Shown: piece after piece, positions 38,301 through 49,800 of the stretch | How the letters are laid out: each line of letters begins with the position of its first letter | Position numbering within the stretch: position 1 is the first letter of the stretch | Source: Nemertoderma westbladi | Taxonomy: Eukaryota > Xenacoelomorpha > Nemertodermatida > Nemertodermatidae | Direction of reading: 5' to 3' | Assembly (NCBI GenBank): GCA_032718475.1 | Contig: JAUCBJ010001674.1 | Span: 1 to 64,000, forward strand | DNA: 64,000 nt | The notes under the pieces: generated by a model | What the model was told of the DNA's origin: nothing | Seen by the model: only the letters and a program-made list of their open reading frames with translations | Database searches by the model: none | Position numbers and translations under genes: made by a program

Positions 38301-39970
38301 ATGTAAATGTTGATGTTATGTTGATAGGATAAATGTAAATGTTGATAGGCTAAATGTAAATGTTGATAGGCTAAATGTAAATGTTGATAGGCTAAATGTA
38401 AATGTTGATAGGCTAAATGTAAATGTTGATAGGCTAAATGTAAATGTTGATAGGCTAAATGTAAATGTTGATAGGCTAAATGTAAATGTTGATAGGCTAA
38501 ATGTAAATGTTGATAGGCTAAATGTAAATGTTGATAGGCAAATGTAAATGTTGATAGGCTAAATGTAAATGTTGATAGGCTAAATGTTAATGTTGATAGG
38601 CTAAATGTTAATGTTGATAGGCTAAATGTTAATGTTGATAGGCTAAATGTTAATGTTGATAGGCTAAATGTTAATGTTGATAGGCTAAATGTAAATGTTG
38701 ATGTTATGTTGATAGGCTAAATGTTAATGTTGATGTTATGTTGATAGGCTAAATGTAAATGTTGATAGGCTAAATGTAAATGTTGATAGGCTAAATGTTA
38801 ATGTTGATAGGCTAAATGTTAATGTTGATAGGCTAAATGTTAATGTTGATAGGCTAAATGTTAATGTTGATAGGCTAAATGTAAATGTTGATAGGCTAAA
38901 TGTAAATGTTGATAGGCTAAATGTAAATGTTGATAGGCTAAATGTAAATGTTGATAGGCTAAATGTAAATGTTGATAGGCTAAATGTTAATGTTGATAGG
39001 CTAAATGTAAATGTTGATGTTATGTTGATAGGCTAAATGTTAATGTTGATAGGCTAAATGTAAATGTTGATAGGCTAAATGTTAATGTTGATAGGCTAAA
39101 TGTTAATGTTGATAGGCTAAATGTAAATGTTGATAGGCTAAATGTAAATGTTGATAGGCTAAATGTTAATGTTGATAGGCTAAATGTAAATGTTGATAGG
39201 CTAAATGTTAATGTTGATAGGCTAAATGTAAATGTTGATAGGCTAAATGTTAATGTTGATAGGCTAAATGTAAATGTTGATGTTATGTTGATAGGCTAAA
39301 TGTAAATGTTGATAGGCTAAATGTAAATGTTGATAGGCTAAATGTAAATGTTGATAGGCTAAATGTAAATGTTGATAGGCTAAATGTTAATGTTGATAGG
39401 CTAAATGTTAATGTTGATAGGCTAAATGTTAATGTTGATAGGCTAAATGTTAATGTTGATAGGCTAAATGTTAATGTTGATAGGCTAAATGTTAATGTTG
39501 ATAGGCTAAATGTTAATGTTGATAGGCTAAATGTAAATGTTGATGTTATGTTGATAGGCTAAATGTTAATGTTGATGTTATGTTGATAGGCTAAATGTAA
39601 ATGTTGATAGGCTAAATGTAAATGTTGATAGGCTAAATGTTAATGTTGATAGGCTAAATGTTAATTTTGATAGGCTAAATGTTAATGTTGATAGGCTAAA
39701 TGTTAATGTTGATAGGCTAAATGTAAATGTTGATAGGCTAAATGTAAATGTTGATAGGCTAAATGTTAATGTTGATAGGCTAAATGTAAATGTTGATAGG
39801 CTAAATGCAAATGTTGATAGGCTAAATGTAAATGTTGATAGGCTAAATGTTAATGTTGATAGGCTAAATGTTAATGTTGATAGGCTAAATGTAAATGTTG
39901 ATAGGCTAAATATAAATGTTGATAGGCTAAATGTTAATGTTGATGTTATGTTGATAGACTAAATGTTAAT
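17365..39970. repeat. 22.6-kb minisatellite of a 21-bp unit with higher-order structure
   Basis: A near-uninterrupted head-to-tail array based on GGCTAAATGTTAATGTTGAT plus one A, on the order of 1000 units. Two kinds of variation dominate. One is a T/A switch in ATGTTAATG versus ATGTAAATG. The other is an 11-bp extension (TGTTATGTTGA) that makes a 32-bp unit every few copies. Rarer marks (GGCCAATG, GGCTCAATG, AATATTGATAGG, GATAGACTAA) recur in the same order, so multi-unit blocks have been copied. Because 21 is divisible by 3, long open frames arise on the minus strand until an 11-bp variant breaks them; they are not genes. The array ends about 470 bp beyond the DLST stop codon. Confidence 0.97.
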
Positions 39971-40439
39971 AATGTTGCTTTGTAAATATTGTGTGATTGT
40001 CATTTTGTGGGCCACCGTAAAGATTTACTTTGCTAATCAACACAAACGAAAGTAAGTTCTAAACAAAGTACTTACGGTTTATAGAGAAGATAATTAATAA
40101 TTAAAGGAAACATAATATTTGTCACTATATATATTACAGTGTATCATCTTCGCTGAAATTTACACAGAATATATTGTATCTACATCGTCAACTATTGTAA
40201 TTCATTTACTTAAATATAAAAATAATTCCATGAGTTTATAAATAACTATTTCAAAAACGTATTGTATCATTTACTATCCGCATATGCATTGGGCCCCAGG
40301 GAGACTAAACTGTTTGTATATTTCAGTTAATACAATGGCTGAGATAACCGCATTAAAACAAATCACTCAAAATACTACCAAACAATCAATGCACCACTAC
40401 TAAAAATTAGTGAACTAAGTGAAGTTGTCGCTAGTGACG
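39971..40439. other. 3' flank of DLST
   Basis: Unique-looking AT-rich sequence between the 21-bp array and the DLST stop codon, presumably containing the 3' UTR on the minus strand. I see no clear AATAAA in that orientation. Confidence 0.4.
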
Positions 40440-40574
40440 TCACAGATCCATTAGCAATATGGTTGGGTCTTCCACTGCAGACTTGATCTTCTTTAGGAAG
40501 GTAACTGCCTCGCGGCCATCTATTAGTCTGTGGTCGTAGGTCAATGCGAGATACATCATTGGGCGAATAACAAC
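40440..40574 (-). CDS. DLST: DLST terminal exon (2-oxoglutarate dehydrogenase E2)
   Basis: The exon encodes the C-terminus of dihydrolipoyllysine-residue succinyltransferase, which moves the succinyl group from lipoamide to CoA in the mitochondrial 2-oxoglutarate dehydrogenase complex. It has 44 codons plus TGA at 40440-40442. The sequence holds [20 protein letters not shown] with the catalytic HxxxDG (His and Asp of the acyltransferase site) and ends LLMDL, close to the usual LLLDL end of the family. The acceptor is TCTATTAG directly before the exon, phase 0, following the preceding exon at 45362-45529. The intron between them (4787 bp) is almost all 19-bp minisatellite. Confidence 0.95.
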   Translation of the reverse strand, partial: VVIRPMMYLALTYDHRLIDGREAVTFLKKIKSAVEDPTILLMDL

Positions 40575-40606
40575 CTAATAGAAACAGCTAGCTGTTAGCG
40601 CTGATA

Positions 40607-43600
40607 CATAACAGAGGCGCGTATAGATAACAGAGTCGCGTATAGATAACAGAGGCCGTATAGATAACAGAGGCGCGTATAGATAACAGAGGCGGGTATA
40701 GATAACAGAGTCGCGTATAGATAACAGAGGCCGTATAGATAACAGAGGCGCGTATAGATAACAGAGGCGGGTATAGATAACAGAGGCGCGTATAGATAAC
40801 AGAGGGGCGTATAGATAACAGAGGCGGGTATAGATAACAGAGGCGGGTATAGATAACAGAGGGGCGTATAGATAACAGAGGCGGGTATAGATAACAGAGG
40901 CGGGTATAGATAACAGAGGCGGGTATAGATAACAGAGGCGGGTATAGATAACAGAGTCGGGTATAGATAACAGAGGCCGTATAGATAACAGAGGCGGGTA
41001 TAGATAACAGAGGCGCGTATAGATAACAGAGGCGGGTATAGATAACAGAGGCGGGTATAGATAACAGAGGCCGTATAGATAACAGAGGCGGGTATAGATA
41101 ACAGAGGCGGGTATAGATAACAGAGGCGGGTATAGATAACAGAGGCGCGTATAGATAACAGAGGCGGGTATAGATAACAGAGGCGGGTATAGATAACAGA
41201 GGCGGGTATAGATAACAGAGCGGTATAGATAACAGAGGCGTATAGATAACAGAGGCGGCGTATAGATAACAGAGGCGGGTATAGATAACAGAGGCGGGTA
41301 TAGATAACAGAGGGGCGTATAGATAACAGAGGCGGGTATAGATAACAGAGGCGGGTATAGATAACAGAGGCGGCGTATAGATAACAGAGGCGGGTATAGA
41401 TAACAGAGGCGGGTATAGATAACAGAGGCGGGTATAGATAACAGAGGCGGGTATAGATAACAGAGGCGGGTATAGATAACAGAGGCGCGTATAGATAACA
41501 GAGGCGGGTATAGATAACAGAGGCGCGTATAGATAACAGAGGCGCGTATAGATAACAGAGGCGGGTATAGATAACAGAGGCGGGTATAGATAACAGAGGC
41601 GCGTATAGATAACAGAGGCGGGTATAGATAACAGAGGCGGGTATAGATAACAGAGGCGGGTATAGATAACAGAGGCGGGTATAGATAACAGAGGCGGGTA
41701 TAGATAACAGAGGCGGGTATAGATAACAGAGGCGGGTATAGATAACAGAGGCGGGTATAGATAACAGAGGCGGCGTATAGATAACAGAGGCGGGTATAGA
41801 TAACAGAGGCGGGTATAGATAACAGAGGCGGCGTATAGATAACAGAGGCGGGTATAGATAACAGAGGCGGGTATAGATAACAGAGGCGGGTATAGATAAC
41901 AGAGGCGGGTATAGATAACAGAGGCGCGTATAGATAACAGAGGCGCGTATAGATAACAGAGGCGCGTATAGATAACAGAGGCGGGTATAGATAACAGAGG
42001 CGGGTATAGATAACAGAGGCGGGTATAGATAACAGAGGCGGGTATAGATAACAGAGGCGGGTATAGATAACAGAGGCGGGTATAGATAACAGAGGCCGTA
42101 TAGATAACAGAGGCGGGTATAGATAACAGAGGCGCGTATAGATAACAGAGGCGGGTATAGATAACAGAGGCGGGTATAGATAACAGAGGCGGCGTATAGA
42201 TAACAGAGGCGGGTATAGATAACAGAGGCGGGTATAGATAACAGAGGCGGGTATAGATAACAGAGGCGGGTATAGATAACAGAGGCGCGTATAGATAACA
42301 GAGGCGGGTATAGATAACAGAGGCGGGTATAGATAACAGAGGCGGGTATAGATAACAGAGGCGGGTATAGATAACAGAGGCGGGTATAGATAACAGAGGC
42401 GGGTATAGATAACAGAGGCGGGTATAGATAACAGAGGCGGGTATAGATAACAGAGGCGGCGTATAGATAACAGAGGCGGGTATAGATAACAGAGGCGCGT
42501 ATAGATAACAGAGGCGGGTATAGATAACAGAGGCGGGTATAGATAACAGAGGCGCGTATAGATAACAGAGGCGGGTATAGATAACAGAGGCGGGTATAGA
42601 TAACAGAGGCGGGTATAGATAACAGAGGCGGGTATAGATAACAGAGGCGCGTATAGATAACAGAGGGGCGTATAGATAACAGAGGCGGGTATAGATAACA
42701 GAGGCGGGTATAGATAACAGAGGCGGGTATAGATAACAGAGGCGGGTATAGATAACAGAGGCGGGTATAGATAACAGAGGGGCGTATAGATAACAGAGGC
42801 GGGTATAGATAACAGAGGCGCGTATAGATAACAGAGGGGCGTATAGATAACAGAGGCGGGTATAGATAACATAGGCGGGTATAGATAACAGAGGCGGGTA
42901 TAGATAACAGAGGCGGGTATAGATAACAGAGGCGGGTATAGATAACAGAGGCGGGTATAGATAACAGAGGCGGGTATAGATAACAGAGGGGCGTATAGAT
43001 AACAGAGGCGGGTATAGATAACAGAGGCGCGTATAGATAACAGAGGGGCGTATAGATAACAGAGGCGGGTATAGATAACAGAGGCGGGTATAGATAACAG
43101 AGGCGGGTATAGATAACAGAGGCGGGTATAGATAACAGAGGGGCGTATAGATAACAGAGGCGCGTATAGATAACAGAGGCGGGTATAGATAACAGAGGCG
43201 GGTATAGATAACAGAGGCGGGTATAGATAACAGAGGCACGTATAGATAACAGAGGCGGGTATAGATAACAGAGGCGGGTATAGATAACAGAGGCGCGTAT
43301 AGATAACAGAGGCGGGTATAGATAACAGAGGCGCGTATAGATAACAGAGGCGCGTATAGATAACAGATGGGCGTATAGATAACAGAGGCGCGTATAGATA
43401 ACAGAGGCGCGTATGGATAACAGAGGGGCGTATAGATAACAGAGGGGCGTATAGATAACAGAGGCGGGTATAGATAACAGAGGCGGGTATAGATAACAGA
43501 GGCGGGTATAGATAACAGAGGCGGGTATAGATAACAGAGGGGCGTATAGATAACAGAGGCGGGTATAGATAACAGAGGCGGGTATAGATAACAGAGGCGG

Positions 43601-45212
43601 GTATAGATAACAGAGGCGGGTATAGATAACAGAGGGGCGTATAGATAACAGAGGCGGGTATAGATAACAGAGGCGGGTATAGATAACAGAGGCGGGTATA
43701 GATAACAGAGGCGGGTATAGATAACAGAGGCGGGTATAGATAACAGAGGCGGGTATAGATAACAGAGGGGCGTATAGATAACAGAGGCGGGTATAGATAA
43801 CAGAGGCGGGTATAGATAACAGAGGCGGGTATAGATAACAGATGGGCGTATAGATAACAGAGGCGCGTATAGATAACAGAGGCGCGTATAGATAACAGAG
43901 GCGGGTATAGATAACAGAGGCGCGTATAGATAACAGAGGCGCGTATAGATAACAGATGGGCGTATAGATAACAGAGGCGGGTATAGATAACAGAGGCGCG
44001 TATAGATAACAGAGGGGCGTATAGATAACAGAGGCGGGTATAGATAACAGAGGCGGGTATAGATAACAGAGGCGGGTATAGATAACAGAGGCGGGTATAG
44101 ATAACAGAGGCGCGTATAGATAACAGAGGGGCGTATAGATAACAGAGGCGGGTATAGATAACAGAGGCGGGTATAGATAACAGAGGCGGGTATAGATAAC
44201 AGAGGCGGGTATAGATAACAGAGGCGGGTATAGATAACTGAGGCGGGTATAGATAACAGAGGCGGGTATAGATAACAGAGGCGCGTATAGATAACAGAGG
44301 CGCGTATAGATAACAGAGGCGCGTATAGATAACAGAGGCGCGTATAGATAACAGAGGCGGGTATAGATAACAGAGGCGCGTATAACAGAGGCGCGTATAA
44401 CAGAGGCGCGTATAGATAACAGAGGCGGGTATAGATAACAGAGGCGGGTATAGATAACAGAGGCGGGTATAGATAACAGAGGCGGGTATAGATAACAGAG
44501 GCGGGTATAGATAACAGAGGCGGGTATAGATAACAGAGGCGCGTATAGATAACAGAGGCGCGTATAGATAACAGAGGCGCGTATAGATAACAGAGGCGCG
44601 TATAGATAACAGAGGCGGGTATAGATAACAGAGGCGCGTATAACAGAGGCGCGTATAACAGAGGCGCGTATAGATAACAGAGGCGGGTATAGATAACAGA
44701 GGCGGGTATAGATAACAGAGGGGCGTATAGATAACAGAGGCGGGTATAGATAACAGAGGCGGGTGTAGATAACAGAGGCGGGTATAACAGAGGCGCGTAT
44801 AGATAACAGAGGCGCGTATAGATAACAGAGGGGCGTATAGATAACAGAGGCGGGTATAGATAACAGATGGGCGTATAGATAACAGAGGCGCGTATAGATA
44901 ACAGAGGGGCGTATAGATAACAGAGGCGGGTATAGATAACAGAGGCGGGTGTAGATAACAGAGGCGCGTATAACAGAGGCGCGTATAGATAACAGAGGCG
45001 CGTATAGATAACAGAGGCGCGTATAGATAACAGAGGCGCGTATAGATAACAGAGGCGCGTATAGATAACAGAGGCGGGTATAGATAACAGAGGCGCGTAT
45101 AACAGAGGCGCGTATAACAGAGGCGCGTATAGATAACAGAGGCGGGTATAGATAACAGAGGCGGGTGTAGATAACAGAGGCGGGTATAACAGAGGGGCGT
45201 ATAGATAACAGA
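40607..45212. repeat. 4.6-kb minisatellite of a 19-bp unit filling the last DLST intron
   Basis: About 240 head-to-tail copies of GTATAGATAACAGAGGCGG, with GCGC, GGGGC, GGCGGC and GCC variants in the GC-rich part. Occasional shorter units lack GATA (for example near 44390, 44640 and 45100). Because 3 x 19 is a whole number of codons in every frame, a 1566-codon minus-strand frame crosses it. That frame is a by-product: it is not continuous with the upstream exon, which meets a stop a few codons into the intron, and it ends at the TAG of the splice acceptor. Confidence 0.97.
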
Positions 45213-45278
45213 AGCCACCGTTATAGAACCAGAGATAAAAGATATATCTGAAAATACTATCCTGTATATCTGCAATTT

Positions 45279-45311
45279 ACATTCCCTTCACTCGCCACCA
45301 ATCTATCGTAG
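45279..45311 (-). repeat. Diverged duplicate of a DLST exon end and splice donor
   Basis: These 33 bp match the exon 3' end and donor at 45361-45393 with about five differences, offset by 82 bp. On the minus strand both read GATAG-(C/T)(C/T)GGT then a GAAGGGAAT|GTAA-type donor. The copy sits between the true donor and the 19-bp array and has lost coding value. Confidence 0.7.
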
Positions 45312-45361
45312 ATTTATACCATGACCAACAACTGTATATATTAGGTTATGTTTATACTTAC

Positions 45362-45529
45362 ATTCCCTTCTCTCGCTACCGGTCTATCCTGCACTGCATG
45401 CATCCCCAGGATGGCGCTCTGAGGTAGGTTTATTATCGGAGTACCGAACATTGACCCAAACACTCCGCCATTACTGATTGTGAAAGTGCCTCCCTCCATA
45501 TCGTCCACCTCCAATGTGTTGGTTCGCGC
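45362..45529 (-). CDS. DLST: DLST penultimate exon
   Basis: This 56-codon exon (phase 0 at both ends) encodes the core of the E2 acyltransferase fold: [16 protein letters not shown] followed by [17 protein letters not shown] and the DRPVA strand, all highly conserved in DLST. It is bounded by an acceptor TTTTTAG and a donor GTAAGT. It joins in frame to the terminal exon to give GN|VVIRPMM. The full order 46673-46830, 45362-45529, 40440-40574 reads as uninterrupted DLST sequence after splicing. Confidence 0.96.
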
Positions 45530-45599
45530 CTAAAAACAATCGGCATATAAAATTCGTATTGACAATGATACAGGAATAGGAAACCAAACAAAAGCGATT

Positions 45600-46225
45600 A
45601 GTGGGCGAGTCACGAAGTGAGCGAAGCCTTAGTATATGGGTGCCATTAACGAGTTGTCTGTCGTCGTCGCCGTAAATTTTTGATCGCTAATAACTCGGTC
45701 ATTTCTAGATGAAAATAAACGAAACTTGGTACGTTTGTAGTCCGGCAAAAGTATAGAAAGAATCGGAAGTTTGGTAAAAACGAACGAACGACGAACGAAC
45801 GAACGCAACGAGTTCACAGTGGATACGAGTATCCATCTGCCATAAATCAGCAGCTACTCTCACAGTTTCGAGACTTTGCACAGTTATAAAGGTCGTTAGT
45901 CTCCGTTTAGGGAAATTATTTTAAGACAAAACAGGACGAGCGCAACGAGGCTAATGAAGGAGAAGAGTATTATAAAACTAAAAATGTCATACTTAACTTA
46001 AATAGCTCTATTTAGAAGGTTTACAAATGACAGTTAAAGTGTGTAAGGGCGGGCAAACTGATATGGATCTTTATTTTTACAACTAGTTTATCACAAACTG
46101 ATAGCATCGCCTTCACTCATATATATTTTGCGATTGACGGCTTTCGTATATCTAATAGGGATGAGTATAATATACTTTCTAATATAGGCTCCAGTGCTGC
46201 ACGAAGGCCTCACGAACGTGTTCTA
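45600..46225 (-). mobile_element. Intronic copy of the GTGGGGC-end element, inverse orientation
   Basis: The left side begins GTGGGCGAGTCACGAAGTGA, the inverse of the right terminus seen at 9446. The right side ends GTGCTGCACGAAGGCCTCAC then GAACGTG, the inverse of the left terminus seen at 5077. The interior shares a GCCTCGTTGCGCTCGTC block (45930-45955, inverse) and a TAACTCGG...AAACTTGGTAC block (near 45690-45735) with the tandem units at 6247-9270, and carries a CGAA microsatellite. It lies wholly in the DLST intron 45530-46672, opposite in orientation to the 5-9 kb copies. It is non-coding. Confidence 0.65.
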
Positions 46226-46672
46226 ACAGACAAGAAGTCAAAAACCTTAAAATATTGTCCCAACATATAAATAACAATTCAATGAGACCCATAAAGTGCA
46301 TGCAACAAAAGTTGCCAGTTAAAGACATTCACATGATCGGCAGGTTTCGAAGCAGCTGTGGGTTACATGCTATATGGCACCAGTAGGGAATATATAAGCT
46401 CTAAAGGGAGAAGAAACATGTACCAAGAAAAGAAAGTTAGAAGCATAAGTAACTAACCACTGCACTGGGAAGCAAGACAACATACTTAGTACTTATTACT
46501 TTAATTTAAAATGATAGCAATTATTTAACTCATACCAGAGTGTGTTTGACGAACAACTTATTCAGTTGCGGCTGCGAACCTTACTACTCACTGGTGTATC
46601 ATCATACTCAGTGTTAAAGGATATTAATTGATTGATCCATGTAGGTACCATGGCAACAATAAGGCAACTAAC
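46226..46672. other. Remainder of DLST intron, nothing recognised
   Basis: Unique-looking intron sequence up to the donor GTTAGT at 46667-46672. Frames that read from the exon into this stretch stop soon after. Confidence 0.4.
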
Positions 46673-46830
46673 CTTGGCAACCAGGTCAGCGATAGCCTTC
46701 TCTATATTCACGTAGTTCATATTCTCAACATTTCTTACGACCGGAACCACAAGTCCTTTAGGGGCAGCAACAGCCACAGATATATCGATGTAATCCCGGT
46801 ACACAATCTCATTGGAATCGTGGTCAATCA
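46673..46830 (-). CDS. DLST: DLST internal exon
   Basis: The 158-bp exon starts in phase 1 (TG ATT GAC) after the acceptor CTATAG and ends with AAG before the donor GTTAGT. It encodes [17 protein letters not shown], then a [18 protein letters not shown] segment, then [15 protein letters not shown], a signature region of the DLST catalytic domain. It joins in frame to the 45362-45529 exon (LVAK|ARTN). The upstream exon, expected to end with a codon fragment after the family's VVNA, is not seen in this window. The intron upstream starts with the 39-bp minisatellite 18 bp away. Confidence 0.95.
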
Positions 46831-46847
46831 CTATAGAAAAAAAACGA

Positions 46848-49800
46848 ATATTATTGGTTAATATCCCCTTTGATACTAACCTGCATTTACTATTGGTTAA
46901 TCTTCCCTTTGATACTAATCTGCGTTTACTATTGGTTAATCTTTCCTGTGATACTAACCTGCGTTTACTATTGGTTAATCTTCCCTTTGATACTAATCTG
47001 CGTTTACTATTGGTTAATCTTTCCTGTGATACTAACCTGCGTTTACTATTGGTTAATCTTCCCTTTGATACTAATCTGCGTTTACTATTGGTTAATCTTT
47101 CCTGTGATACTAACCTGCGTTTACTATTGGTTAATCTTCCCTTTGATACTAACCTGCGTTTACTATTGGTTAATATTTCCTTTGATACTAACCTGCGTTT
47201 ACTATTGGTTAATCTTTCCTTTGATACTAACCTGCGTTTACTATTGGTTAATCTCCCCTTTGATACTAACCTGCGTTTACTATTGGTTAATCTTCCCTTT
47301 GATACTAATCTGCGTTTACTATTGGTTAATCTTTCCTGTGATACTAACCTGCGTTTACTATTAGTTAATCTTCCCTTTGATACTAATCTGCGTTTACTAT
47401 TGGTTAATCTTTCCTGTGATACTAACCTGCGTTTACTATTGGTTAATCTTCCCTTTGATACTAATCTGCGTTTACTATTGGTTAATCTTCCCTTTGATAC
47501 TAACCTGCGTTTACTATTGGTTAATCTTCCCTTTGATACTAATCTGCGTTTACTATTGGTTAATCTTTCCTGTGATACTAACCTGCGTTTACTATTGGTT
47601 AATCTTCCCTTTGATACTAATCTGCGTTTACTATTGGTTAATCTTCCCTTTGATACTAACCTGCGTTTACTATTGGTAAATCTTTCCTTTGATACTAACC
47701 TGCGTTTACTATTGGATAATCTTCCCTTTGATACTAATCGGCGTTTACTATTGGTTAATCGTTCCTTTGATACTAACCTGCATTTACTATTGGCTAATCT
47801 TCCCTTTGATACTAACCTGCGTTTACTATTAGTTAATCTTCCCATTGATACTAACCTGCGTTTACTATTGGTTAATCGTTCCTTTGATACTAATCTGCGT
47901 TTACTATTGGTTAATCTTCCCTTTGACACTAACCTGCGTTTGCTATTGGTTAATCGTTCCTTTGATACTAACCTGCGTTTACTATTGGATAATCTTCCCT
48001 TTGATACTAATCGGCGTTTACTATTGGTTAATCGTTCCTTTGATACTAACCTGCATTTACTATTGGCTAATCTTCCCTAAGATACTAACCTGCGTTTACT
48101 ATTAGTTAATCTTCCCATTGATACTAACCTGCGTTTACTATTGGTTAATCGTTCCTTTGATACTAACCTGCGTTTACTATTAGTTAATCTTTCCTTTGAT
48201 ACTAACCTGCGTTTAATATTGGTTAATCGTTCATTTGATACTAACCTGCGTTTACTATTGGTTAATCTTTCCTTTGATACTAACCTGCGTTTACTATTGG
48301 TTAATCTTCCCTTTGATACTAACCTGCGTTTACTATTGGTTAATCTTCCCTTTGATACTAACCTGCGTTTACTATTGGTTAATCTTCCCTTTGATACTAA
48401 CCTGCGTTTACTATTGGTTAATCTTCCCTTTGATACTAACCTACGTTTACTATTGGCTATTCTTCCCTTTGATACTAACCTGCGTTTACTATTGGTTAAT
48501 CTTCCCTTTGATACTAACCTGCGTTTACTATTGGTTAATCTTCCCTTTGATACTAACCTGCGTTTACTATTGGTTAATCTTCCCTTTGATACTAACCTGC
48601 GTTTACTATTGGCTATTCTTCCCTTTGATACTAACCTGCGTTTACTATTGGCTATTCTTCCCTTTGATACTAACCTGCGTTTACTATTGGTTAATCTTCC
48701 CTTTGATACTAACCTGCGTTTACTATTGGCTATTCTTCCCTTTGATACTAACCTGCGTTTACTATTGGTTAATCGTCCCTTTGATACTAACCTGCGTTTA
48801 CTATTGGTTAATCTTTCCTGTGATACTAACCTGCGTTTACTATTGGTTAATCTTCCCTTTGATACTAACCTGCGTTTACTATTGGCTAATCTTCCCTTTG
48901 ATACTAACCTGCGTTTACTATTGGTTAATCTTCCCTTTGATACTAACCTGCGTTTACTATTGGTTAATCGTTCCTTTGATACTAACCTGCGTTTACTATT
49001 GGTTAATCTTCCCTTTGATACTAACCTGCGTTTACTATTGGCTAATCTTCCCTTTGATACTAACCTGAGTTTACTATTGGTTAATCTTCCCCTTGATACT
49101 AACCTGCGTTTACTATTGGTTAATCTTTCCTTTGATACTAACCTGCGTTTACTATTGGTTAATCTTCCCTTTGATACTAACCTGCGTTTACTATTGGCTA
49201 ATCTTCCCTTTGATACTAACCTGCGTTTATTATTGGTTAATCTTCCCTTTGATACTAACCTGCGTTTACTATTGGTTAATCTTCCCTTTGATACTAACCT
49301 GCGTTTACTATTGGTTAATCGTTCCTTTGATACTAACCTGCGTTTACTATTGGTTAATCTCCCCTTTGATACTAACCTGTGTTTACTATTGGTTAATCTT
49401 CCTTTTGATACTAACCTGCGTTTACTATTGGTTAATCTTCCCTTTGATACTAACCTGCGTTTACTATTGGTTAATCTTCCCTTTGATACTAACCTGCGTT
49501 TACTATTGGTTAATCGTTCCTTTGATACTAACCTGCATTTACTATTGGCTAATCTTCCCTTTGATACTAACCTGCGTTTACTATTAGTTAATCTTCCCTT
49601 TGATTCTAACCTGCGTTTACTATTGGTTAATCTTCCCTTTGATACTAACCTGCGTTTACTATTGGTTAATCTTCCCTTTGATACTAACCTGCGTTTACTA
49701 TTGGTTAATCTTTCCTTTGATACTAACCTGCGTTTACTATTGGTTAATCTTCCCTTTGATACTAATCTGCGTTTACTATTGGTTAATCGTTCCTTTGATA

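Noticed and set aside
17365-39970. CRISPR array
   Set aside because: There are no unique spacers; the units are directly adjacent, the flanks are eukaryotic and no cas genes are present.
17365-39970. Telomeric or centromeric repeat
   Set aside because: The unit is not a known telomere motif, and the array lies between genes on unique flanks; nothing in the window supports a centromere role.
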